The notes beneath the pieces are model-generated. The model was not told the origin of the DNA. It did not search any database and saw only the letters and a program-made list of their open reading frames with translations. A program made the translations under genes and the position numbers. From Candidatus Brocadia sp. (lineage in GTDB: Bacteria; Planctomycetota; Brocadiia; Brocadiales; Brocadiaceae), in assembly GCA_013360945.1 (NCBI GenBank), contig JABWAQ010000017.1, positions 1 through 42,415 on the forward strand: DNA of 42,415 nucleotides, read 5' to 3'. Of this stretch, positions 34,919 through 42,415 are shown piece by piece (the first letter of the stretch is position 1; each line of letters starts with the position of its first letter).

Positions 34919-37051
34919 ATGATCTCCTTTCTTAACCCCCTTTTGTTATTGGGTATCCTGGGCGCAAGCATCCCCATCATCATCCATCTCATAAACAAGA
35001 AAAAGGCTATCTCGTATAAGTTTGCAGCCATCGACTTTATCCTGGAAACGAACAAACGCATCTCTGTAAAATTCAAACTTCGACAACTGATCCTTTTAAT
35101 CCTCAGGGCTTCCTTACTCGTATTTCTTGCCCTGGCCCTGGCAAAACCCTTTCTTAAAAACCTTGGCGGAGGAGTTGCAGAGAAAAATATTCCTACAAGC
35201 AACGTTATTATACTGGATGATTCATACAGCATGCAGTACTCAGACCGTCATGAGTCATTTTTTGTATCTGCAAAGGATGCGGCAAAGAAGATTATTGATG
35301 TCTTAACGAAAGATGACGACGCCGCGGTAATTACCGTTTCCGGTATCGGATCGCCAACCCTGCCCGAACTCGATTTCGACAAGAAACACCTCTTAAACTC
35401 CATAGAACGATTACAGCCCGGTTTTACAATCACCCATATTGCTCCGGCATTGGATGCAGCAGTTGAAATTTTAACAACTGCCAGGTCGCCGGTTAAACGG
35501 ATATTTTTGCTTACAGACCTGACACGAAATGGCTGGGACCCTCATTGGTTCAAGACCGGACATGAAAAATTACGGAGACATGTATCCAGGGTTCATATCA
35601 TGGATCTATCGGAAGGCAAAACACTCAAAAATATAGCCATCACCCGGATTGAACCCCAACTCGATGTACGAGAAAGAACCGCTGAAGGCCATCTTAAAGT
35701 AACGGTATCTAATTTTTCATCTGCACGGGTCAAAAATCTCCTGGCACAAGTGTTTATTGATGGGGAAAGAGCAACCCAGGGATTTTTCAATATTGAACCT
35801 CATGCATTGGAAATGAAGGAATTCTCCTTCACCTTAGAAAAAGGAAAAGACCATCTTGGTTGGATTGAAGTTGCCGGAGATAATTTGCCCGTAGACAATA
35901 AACGGTATTTTACCATAAATACATCCCGCACAATAGACGCCCTGCTAATTGACGGAGACCCCAAAACAAATATCTACGAAAGTGAAACGTTCTATCTTGA
36001 GAAGGCATTGAATCCGGGACGCGGACATGCATCCTCAATCAAACCAGTAATCTGTTCTATACACGAAGTCGATACTATTACCTTTGCCGGTTTCGATATT
36101 GTCTTTTTGTGTAATGTAGAAACCTTGCCGCTTGAAAAGATCCGGGAGCTTGAAAAATTCGTAAAAGAGGGCGGATCGGTCGTGTTTTCACTGGGCAACA
36201 GAGTGGATGCCGATTACTACAATAATTCGTTAAGCGCCCTCCTTCCTCATCGGCTTCACACGATAAGAACTTTTTCCAGTGACAGTCCTCTGTCAGAAGA
36301 ACAACCCCTTCACCTAATGACATCAGAGCCTGCACATCCTGTTATACGTAATCTTTCTGAAGCCCAAATGAACACCTTTTCTTCGGTAAAGTTTTATCGG
36401 ATATTTTATGTCGATCCAGCTTCTCAAGGAAATTGCAAGACCATACTCTCCTTTTCCGATGACACTCCGGCCCTTATGGAACGGCAAATCGGAAGAGGAA
36501 GGTCTGTGCTCTTTACATCATCGATTGACAGAGACTGGACGGATTTACCCGTAAAACCCTTTTTCCTTCCCCTCATGCAACAATTATGCAGATATGTATC
36601 GGGAAATTTAACAGAAGAGGTACAAAAAGAAACCCTGGTTAAACACGACTGGCAAATCCCTTGTCCAGACGATGTGAACACCATAGAAATAACCAGTCCG
36701 GGAGGCACAAAAACCGTCCTGCAACCACACTTCATTAATAACGAAAAGTCTTTTGTATACAACCAGACAAATATACCTGGAATTTATGATGTTACCGTGG
36801 AGGGAAAGCATCATCCACAGTTCCCCAAAAATTTTCCTGTGAACGTGGATACGATCGAATCTAACATGGACAAAATAGATCAAAAGGAAATTACAGCACT
36901 CATGGGTGACACAAACCTTACGATAACGACCTCCTACACCGGCGAAGGGCATGAAGTACTCATGGGAGAAGCCAAAAAGACACTTTGGGGTTCTCTCTTA
37001 TTTCTTACCCTCTGCATCCTCTTTATCGAATCGTTTATTTCAAGAAGATAA
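34919..37051 (+). CDS. BatA-like membrane protein with von Willebrand A domain
   Basis: The 710-residue protein begins with the BatA/aerotolerance N-terminal region: membrane segments around FLNPLLLLGILGASIPIIIH and LILLILRASLLVFLALALAKP. A von Willebrand A domain follows with DxSxS at Asp100 to Ser104. A beta-rich middle part and a C-terminal membrane segment (LWGSLLFLTLCILFIES) end it. It is the third member of the moxR-DUF58 set and is likely anchored in the membrane with most of its mass outside the lipid bilayer. Function in this lineage is unknown. Confidence 0.9.
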   Translation: MISFLNPLLLLGILGASIPIIIHLINKKKAISYKFAAIDFILETNKRISVKFKLRQLILLILRASLLVFLALALAKPFLKNLGGGVAEKNIPTSNVIILDDSYSMQYSDRHESFFVSAKDAAKKIIDVLTKDDDAAVITVSGIGSPTLPELDFDKKHLLNSIERLQPGFTITHIAPALDAAVEILTTARSPVKRIFLLTDLTRNGWDPHWFKTGHEKLRRHVSRVHIMDLSEGKTLKNIAITRIEPQLDVRERTAEGHLKVTVSNFSSARVKNLLAQVFIDGERATQGFFNIEPHALEMKEFSFTLEKGKDHLGWIEVAGDNLPVDNKRYFTINTSRTIDALLIDGDPKTNIYESETFYLEKALNPGRGHASSIKPVICSIHEVDTITFAGFDIVFLCNVETLPLEKIRELEKFVKEGGSVVFSLGNRVDADYYNNSLSALLPHRLHTIRTFSSDSPLSEEQPLHLMTSEPAHPVIRNLSEAQMNTFSSVKFYRIFYVDPASQGNCKTILSFSDDTPALMERQIGRGRSVLFTSSIDRDWTDLPVKPFFLPLMQQLCRYVSGNLTEEVQKETLVKHDWQIPCPDDVNTIEITSPGGTKTVLQPHFINNEKSFVYNQTNIPGIYDVTVEGKHHPQFPKNFPVNVDTIESNMDKIDQKEITALMGDTNLTITTSYTGEGHEVLMGEAKKTLWGSLLFLTLCILFIESFISRR

Positions 37052-37263
37052 TTTATCTTCGTCTCCTTCGTTGCTTCCAAAGTGTCTCCTGCCGCCTTTA
37101 TCAATGGGAATGCCGGATGCACAAGTCTTGACTGCATTTTTATTTAATCAACATCAGTCTGTATCCTTAACTTTGCACCAAATGATCAGACAAGAATCTG
37201 TTTCCCGGGACTTTGAAAAATCGTAGAAAAATCACGTGAGTTATAATATTTTTACCTGTATAA

Positions 37264-37640
37264 TACTTAATCTGCTTTTTAATTATTTCACAACAGGTTC
37301 ACATGAGTTACTATGACGACGTTAACGGTAGCGTTATCTATACCACCAATATCATCGGCACATGGATACGAGATACCGTAAATAATATGGAAATGTGGGG
37401 GAATTTACCTCCATAAAGGTGGACTCATCTGGCAAGGCACATATAAGCTATTATGATTGCACGAACAGTGCCCTTAAATATGCTACCAATGCTTCCGGTT
37501 CGTGGGAAACAAGGACTCTCGATAGCAGTGGAAACATAGGCGGGTATGCCGCCATTGCAGTGGACACATCAGACAAGACGCACATAAGCTATTACGACGA
37601 TACTCACTTTAACCTTAAGTATGCAACCAACGCTGATTAG
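37264..37640 (+). pseudogene. Frameshifted fragment of a repeat protein
   Basis: Two reading frames encode one repeat pattern: HMSYYDDVNGSVIYTTN in the first, then GEFTSIKVDSSGKAHISYYD and further copies in the second. The join is explained by two extra bases (AT) near 37383-37390; removing them gives a continuous NNGNVGEFTSI. The repeat of about 40 residues is a beta-propeller-like secreted-protein repeat. No start with signal peptide is seen, so it is a truncated and broken remnant. Confidence 0.65.
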
Positions 37641-37673
37641 TAAGCGATACTATAGTCAGCGACAGAATCGCTT

Positions 37674-40223
37674 ATGGAAAATAAATTCCTCCGTAACCTT
37701 AGTCCATTATTTGGCGTCTTACTCTTCGCCGCTGCACTATACGTGCTCCGTTATGAACTAAAGGAATATCATTATCACGATGTCTTGCATCAACTGAAAA
37801 AGATCCCGGTTTCACACCTTCTCATTGCCCTTTTGCTTACCGTGTTGAGTTATTTAGTACTGATAGGGTATGAATTTGTCGCACTCCGTTATGTACGCTA
37901 CCAGCTAGAGTATAACAAGCTTGCCACTGCAGGCTTCATCGGTTATGCCTTCGGCAATGGCGTAGGGGCACCCATACACGCTGCAATCCGTTACCGGCTA
38001 TACTCGACATGGGGACTTTCCGCAATCGATATCACAAAAATGGTCGCCTTCTGTGGTTTAATCTATTGGCTGGGCATCTTCACCATAGGCGGGATTGTTT
38101 TTCTTTTAGAACCATTAGAAATTCCTGCATTGATTCGCCGCCGCTTTGTTTCAGAACCGCATCTTGGGATACTCTTTCTCGTTTTTATTACAGGATTCCT
38201 GTTATTCAGCGCCCTGAGAAAGAAACCCTTAAAGATTTTGAAATGGGAGTTTTCTATTCCCTCTCTCAAGTTCTTTCTTTCTTCAACAGTAATTGCATGC
38301 CTTGATGTGATACTGAACGGAAGCGTGCTCTATGTCCTGCTTCCCTCTATGGAAAAATTGTCTTACCCCGAGATTCTCGGTATCTTTGTTCTATCCCAAA
38401 TAGCAACGTTAATAAGCCAGGTTCCCGGCGGGCTTGGGATTATTGAAACAACATTCATTCTCTTCCTTTCACCCGCTCTGCCAGCTTCTTCCATTCTTGG
38501 ATCGCTTTTAGTCTTTCGTGGAATATACTATTTGTTGCCTATATGTTTCGCCACAGTGTTGCTTGGCATCCACGAACTCCTTCAGAGGAAAGAGGCATTC
38601 AGACTGTTAGCACGTATCTCCGGACAATGGACGCCGGAGATTGTGCCAACCGCACTTTCTATTATTTCTTTTATCGGCGGCGCTATTCTTCTATTTTCCG
38701 GAGCAACCCCTGCAATAAATACCCGTATGGTGTGGCTCAAAGAGTTACTGCCACTACCGGTCATGGAAATCTCTCACTTTTTGGGAAGTATTGTCGGTGT
38801 TTTGCTTCTCTTATTATCCTGGGGTTTACAACGCAGGCTTAATGCTGCATATCCTCTTACCGCAGCCCTTCTTTTCGCAGGAATTGTCTTTTCCCTTCTT
38901 AAAGGATTCGATTATGAGGAGGCGGCTATTTTGGCTATTATGTTAGTTGCACTCCTACCGTCCCGCCGTCTTTTCTACCGCAAAACGTCTCTCATAAATG
39001 AGCCGTTTACTATTCGCTGGATTTCAACTATCGTTATTGTTATTCTTTGCTCCATCTGGCTGGGGTTCTTCTCTTACAAACATGTTGCGTATTCCGATGA
39101 GTTGTGGTGGCATTTCGGCCTGCCGGGTAATGCGCCACGATTTCTCCGCGCTACTGCCGGAGTTGTAACTTTAGCGTTTTTTTTTGCCGTGTTAAAACTT
39201 CTACGCCCGGCATTCTCGAAGCCATCGCTTCCGTTAGTGGCGGACTTGGAAATTGTCCATGCTATCGTGAAAAATTCAAAAAAGACGTACGCCAATTTTG
39301 CCCTGCTTGGTGATAAACTATTCCTGTTGAACGAGCGTAGAAATGCATTCATCATGTACGCAATTAATGGCAGAAGCTGGATAGCGCTGGGTGACCCTGT
39401 CGGCCCGGAAAATGAAATACCTGAACTGATCTGGAAATTCCATGAAATATGCGATCGTCATAATGGATGGACGGTCTTCTATGAAGTTAATCGAAGGAAT
39501 CTTCCTGTTTACATCGACCTCGGTCTAACCTTGCTTAAACTTGGAGAAGAGGCCCGCGTTCCCCTGACAACTTTTTCTCTTGAAGGTTCCACCCGGAAAG
39601 GATTACGCCACACCTGCAATCGATTTGAGAGAGATGATTGTACATTTGAGTTAATCCCAACTACGACAGTACCGACTTTATTGCCAGAACTTAAGCTAAT
39701 ATCGGACGCGTGGTTATTGAAAAAAAATATCACCGAGAAAGGATTCAGCATAGGGTTCTTCAATACAGAATATCTGAAACATTACCCCGCCGGGATAGTA
39801 CGAAAGAAGGGTAAAATTATAGCCTTTGTGAACCTCTGGCTAAGCAGTGAGAAGGAGGAGATATCCGGGGACCTTATGCGATATCTCCCCGATGCCCCAA
39901 ACGGCGTCATGGAATATCTGTTTGTACAGCTCATGCTATGGGGAAAGCAAGAGGGATATAAGTGGTTTAACTTGGGAATGGCGCCTCTTTCCGGACTTGA
40001 GGAACACGCCCTTACACCGCTCTGGAACAGGCTTGGATCGTTAGTTTTTCGTCACGGGGAACATTTTTATAACTTTCAGGGTTTGCGGCGGTACAAAGAA
40101 AAGTTCGGTCCTGAATGGGAACCGAAATATCTGGCTTCTCCGGGCGGTTTAATACTACCACGTATTCTTACCAACCTTGCTTTTCTTATTTTCAGAGGAA
40201 CCAAAGGAGTTGTTGCAATTTGA
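37674..40223 (+). CDS. mprF: MprF-like phosphatidylglycerol lysyltransferase/flippase
   Basis: The 849-residue protein matches the MprF layout and length. The N-terminal two-thirds has about 14 membrane segments, with GYAFGNGVGAPIHAAIRYRLY and SQVPGGLGIIETTFI, typical of the flippase part. The C-terminal 300 residues form the DUF2156 aminoacyl-transferase domain (GDPVGPENEI, FYEVNRRNLPVYIDLGL, SIGFFNTEYLKHYP, FNLGMAPLSGLEEH). It adds an amino acid, usually Lys, from tRNA to phosphatidylglycerol and flips the product, reducing negative surface charge. The amino acid used here is unknown. A small membrane gene follows. Confidence 0.92.
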   Translation: MENKFLRNLSPLFGVLLFAAALYVLRYELKEYHYHDVLHQLKKIPVSHLLIALLLTVLSYLVLIGYEFVALRYVRYQLEYNKLATAGFIGYAFGNGVGAPIHAAIRYRLYSTWGLSAIDITKMVAFCGLIYWLGIFTIGGIVFLLEPLEIPALIRRRFVSEPHLGILFLVFITGFLLFSALRKKPLKILKWEFSIPSLKFFLSSTVIACLDVILNGSVLYVLLPSMEKLSYPEILGIFVLSQIATLISQVPGGLGIIETTFILFLSPALPASSILGSLLVFRGIYYLLPICFATVLLGIHELLQRKEAFRLLARISGQWTPEIVPTALSIISFIGGAILLFSGATPAINTRMVWLKELLPLPVMEISHFLGSIVGVLLLLLSWGLQRRLNAAYPLTAALLFAGIVFSLLKGFDYEEAAILAIMLVALLPSRRLFYRKTSLINEPFTIRWISTIVIVILCSIWLGFFSYKHVAYSDELWWHFGLPGNAPRFLRATAGVVTLAFFFAVLKLLRPAFSKPSLPLVADLEIVHAIVKNSKKTYANFALLGDKLFLLNERRNAFIMYAINGRSWIALGDPVGPENEIPELIWKFHEICDRHNGWTVFYEVNRRNLPVYIDLGLTLLKLGEEARVPLTTFSLEGSTRKGLRHTCNRFERDDCTFELIPTTTVPTLLPELKLISDAWLLKKNITEKGFSIGFFNTEYLKHYPAGIVRKKGKIIAFVNLWLSSEKEEISGDLMRYLPDAPNGVMEYLFVQLMLWGKQEGYKWFNLGMAPLSGLEEHALTPLWNRLGSLVFRHGEHFYNFQGLRRYKEKFGPEWEPKYLASPGGLILPRILTNLAFLIFRGTKGVVAI

Positions 40224-40275
40224 CAGGGAGATATTACACTGATATTCTGTTGCCGTTTATCGCAGATTGCTAACC

Positions 40276-40836
40276 ATGGAAAACAGCACAAAAACAAGCA
40301 TGACATCACTACAAATTTCCAATCATCTGGCCCGATTAGTGCTTGTCACTTTCATTTTGACATTTATCGTGGCCAGAGTGCTTGTCATTTTAATTATGTC
40401 CCGGAGGATACCCGATCTCTACCTGCATTTGGGGGAGACGCATGTCCACCATCTCAATTATGGCATTTTTTTCCTTGCCGGTGTTGGTGCATATCAGTTG
40501 TTTTGGCACCCGAGTGGGCGAAACCTGGAAATGACTGCAATAATTTACGGAAGCGGTATGGCATTAACCTTTGACGAGTTCGGAATGTGGCTGCATTTGG
40601 GAGGCTCTTACTGGCAGCGGGCGAGCCTGGACGCTATAACGGTGCTTTCCGCCGTGTTCGGCCTGATTGCTTTCGCCCCTTCATTGAAACGGTTTCACTT
40701 TCAGCATTGGGCAGGAGCAGTTGTCATCGCTGTGGCTGTAGGCGTCTTCTTTTTCATGCTTTTTGAGTCGTTTTCATACGTCGGCAAAGTCGTTATTCCA
40801 GTACTTCAGGAAATCGAGGTCAGATCACCTCCGTAA
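40276..40836 (+). CDS. Small integral membrane protein of unknown function
   Basis: From ATG 40276 the product is 186 residues (TTG 40267 is an alternative). It has four or five membrane segments. Conserved-looking polar motifs lie at their edges: HVHHLNYGIF and TFDEFGMWLHLGGSYW. The His-rich and acidic motifs could bind a metal or lipid, but no function is known to me. It lies 52 bp after mprF and 22 bp before the propeller gene, so the three may form one operon. Confidence 0.82.
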   Translation: MENSTKTSMTSLQISNHLARLVLVTFILTFIVARVLVILIMSRRIPDLYLHLGETHVHHLNYGIFFLAGVGAYQLFWHPSGRNLEMTAIIYGSGMALTFDEFGMWLHLGGSYWQRASLDAITVLSAVFGLIAFAPSLKRFHFQHWAGAVVIAVAVGVFFFMLFESFSYVGKVVIPVLQEIEVRSPP

Positions 40837-40858
40837 CGATAACGTGAAAGGATAAAAA

Positions 40859-41923
40859 ATGAAAATCTCCAGGAACATTTTCTTAAGTATTTTGTTCGTT
40901 TTATTCGTCAGTACTCCTTCCTGGGCAGAGGCGAATAAAAAACTCACCGCCCCGGAAGATGCCCTTTTCCACTTCATTTTCCCGAACTACCAAAGTCCTT
41001 TCATTGCTGTTTCTGATAATAATATTGGCTCAGAGGGAGAAGACACACGATTTGAAAAACTCAAGCAATGGTACGAAACAACAAACCACAGGAGTTCCAC
41101 CTTTCCCGTGGGGTTTCAACCATACGGAGTGACTTTTGACGGAGCCAATATCTGGGTGACGAATTCTGGTAGCGTCAGTATAACAAAGCTGAGGGCAAGT
41201 GACGGAACCGTGCTTGGTACCTATAAGGTGGGCTTCATCCCAAGGGGAGTGGCCTTTGATGGCGCTAATATCTGGGTGGCAAATTCCGGCGGCGATAGCA
41301 TCACGAAACTGAGGGCAAGCGACGGAACCATACTCGGCACCTATGCCGTGGGCTTCTATCCCTATGGGGTGGCCTTTGACGGAGCCAATATCTGGGTAAC
41401 GAATTCCGGAAGTGATGATGTGACAAAATTAAGGGCAAGCGATGGAGCCGTGCTCGGCACCTATGCCGTGGGTTTAAACCCGAGAGGAATAATCTTTGAT
41501 GGCGCTAACGTCTGGGTGGTAAATTCTAACAGCAACAGTGTATCAAAACTACGGGCAAGCGACGGAGTTATACTCAGTACCTACAGCGTTGGATGGATAC
41601 CAAAATGGTTAGTCTTTGACGGCGCCAACATTTGGGTAACAAATTACGGCAGCGGCAAGGTAACAATGCTGAGGGCAAGTGACGGAGCCGTGCTCGGTAA
41701 TTATACCGTGGGAATGTATCCGTATGGGATAACTTTTGACGGTGTCAATATCTGGGTAACGAATGCCGGCGGTAACGATGTAACAAAAATAAGGGCGAGT
41801 GACGGCGCAGCACTTGGTACTTACGGCGTGGGCATCAATCCACGGGGAGTTGTCTTTGACGGAACCAATATTTGGGTAGTAAACTACGACAGCTACTCGA
41901 TAACGAAGCTGCAAGCAAGTTGA
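40859..41923 (+). CDS. Exported seven-repeat beta-propeller protein
   Basis: The 354-residue protein has a signal peptide (ending PSWAEA) and, after a linker, seven tandem 40-residue repeats of the form VGxxPxGxxFDGANIWVxN...TKLRASDGxxLGTY. They match a YncE/NHL-like seven-bladed propeller. The last repeat stops at KLQAS; the N-terminal STFPVGF part may close the ring. Repeats 1-4 and 6-7 alternate PYG and PRG, which hints at growth by two-repeat units. It is likely secreted or periplasmic; the ligand is unknown. A small palindrome (41915-41930) spans the stop codon. Confidence 0.88.
   Translation: MKISRNIFLSILFVLFVSTPSWAEANKKLTAPEDALFHFIFPNYQSPFIAVSDNNIGSEGEDTRFEKLKQWYETTNHRSSTFPVGFQPYGVTFDGANIWVTNSGSVSITKLRASDGTVLGTYKVGFIPRGVAFDGANIWVANSGGDSITKLRASDGTILGTYAVGFYPYGVAFDGANIWVTNSGSDDVTKLRASDGAVLGTYAVGLNPRGIIFDGANVWVVNSNSNSVSKLRASDGVILSTYSVGWIPKWLVFDGANIWVTNYGSGKVTMLRASDGAVLGNYTVGMYPYGITFDGVNIWVTNAGGNDVTKIRASDGAALGTYGVGINPRGVVFDGTNIWVVNYDSYSITKLQAS
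41105..41920 (+). repeat. Seven tandem 120-bp repeats in the propeller gene
   Basis: The propeller blades are encoded by near-identical 120-bp units, with strongly conserved DNA such as GGCACCTATGCCGTGGG. Such repeats can expand or contract by recombination. Confidence 0.8.
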
Positions 41924-42036
41924 AACTTGCCTGGAGATAGTATCTTCCCTGTCATGCTGTTTCTTGTCGTTTTTCAGGCTGCCTTTCGCAGCTTATCGTG
42001 CTTCTTTCGTGCCTTCTCCTGAAACGGATGTTCACC

Positions 42037-42415
42037 TCATGACAAAAAACAAAAAGGCCGTAAAAGCCTTATATTTACTGGTTTTTTCGGCGAACAGGAA
42101 GTCTTTTCCTCGTGACCACACGGATATTCCGGCCCGGCAATGCCTCTGGCAACTTTATCTGCAATGCCTCCAAGAGTTCCCGTGATTGTTGTCGTGGACG
42201 TGGTATCTTCTGACACTGTGTCTTTTGGCCTTTCACCTTTACCTCTATTGAACAAATGGTCGCTAATCGATGTATCTCTCCATACATTGCCGCGAAAAAC
42301 CTCCGTTGAGACCGGCTCTCCTGATTCATCGCATAACATACCAATCACGATCTGCTTCTTCCCCTTCTTGCCGTCACGATTATACCCGTACTCACCAAAA
42401 TGATTCTGCTCCCCC
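42037..42415 (-). pseudogene. Remnant of an IS1634/IS4-like transposase
   Basis: Reading the minus strand from the right edge, the frame begins GEYGYNRDGKKGKKQIVIG and MLCDESGEPVSTEVFRGN, the middle of an IS1634-type transposase. It then shifts frame and jumps to a C-terminal-like segment in another frame, LPGRNIRVVTRKRLPVRRK. The residues normally between them are missing, so an internal deletion and frameshift have broken it. The element continues beyond the window. A weak hairpin with T-run (42054-42070) follows its end. Confidence 0.6.
42048..42070 (-). terminator. Weak terminator after the transposase remnant
   Basis: On the minus strand AAGGC and GCCTT pair across seven bases and are followed by TTTTTGTTTTTTG. 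It may mark the end of the transposon transcript. Confidence 0.4.

Noticed and set aside
41609-41914. 101-residue minus-strand frame in the propeller gene
   Set aside because: Its apparent repeats are the reverse complement of the blade repeats.
41105-41920. Tandem repeats as a CRISPR array
   Set aside because: The 120-bp units are in frame and encode blades; there are no unlike spacers and no cas genes.

Overview
The window looks like chromosomal DNA of a Planctomycetota bacterium, most likely an anammox lineage such as Candidatus Brocadia or Kuenenia. This is an inference. It rests on three ammonium channels and two PII proteins beside a diheme cytochrome c, a NarK-type nitrate/nitrite carrier beside a SLAC1/TehA-type anion channel, MoxR/DUF58/BatA genes, a surface-polysaccharide locus, and many small palindromes between genes. 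No rRNA, tRNA, CRISPR array or phage was seen. I had no database search, so the assignments rest on motifs and on domain layout read from the translated sequence.

Layout. (1) 125-9732 is a plus-strand surface-polysaccharide locus: sulfotransferase, propeller-like protein, O-antigen ligase/polymerase, an ABC-exporter homologue whose ATPase motifs are lost, a GT4 glycosyltransferase, a Gfo/Idh/MocA dehydrogenase fused to a left-handed beta-helix acetyltransferase, and a WcaJ-type initiating sugar-phosphate transferase. A transglutaminase-like/TPR protein follows at 9722-11458. (2) 12106-16825 has a Cache-domain membrane protein with no output domain, a stand-alone PAS protein, a NarK-family carrier and a SLAC1/TehA-type channel. 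(3) 16986-20659 is housekeeping: PolX with a PHP domain, methylthioadenosine phosphorylase with a good sigma-70 promoter, and PgeF. (4) 20750-24644 on the minus strand is a Cache-HAMP-PAS histidine kinase and an NtrC-family sigma-54 activator. (5) 25155-31940 on the minus strand holds two ammonium operons, diheme cytochrome c - amt1 - glnK1 and amt3 - glnK2 - amt2, each with a sigma-54-like promoter candidate upstream. (6) 32649-37051 is moxR - DUF58 - batA-like, preceded by an unusual nested hairpin. (7) 37264-42415 has a frameshifted repeat-protein fragment, an MprF-like aminoacyl-phosphatidylglycerol synthase, a small membrane protein, a seven-repeat propeller, and a broken transposase running off the right edge.

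How the parts may work together: regions 2, 4 and 5 read as a nitrogen sensing and transport neighbourhood. An extracytoplasmic-sensing kinase and sigma-54 activator sit next to two Amt/PII operons that carry sigma-54-like elements. One PII protein keeps the Tyr51 modification site and the other has Phe51. The Cache/PAS/NarK/SLAC1 group may be a related nitrate or nitrite sensing and efflux module. The most unusual items are the pseudo-ABC exporter, the outputless Cache protein with its PAS partner, the cytochrome in an Amt operon, the perfect 13-bp hairpin between glnK2 and amt2, and the nested hairpin in the divergent amt3/moxR gap.
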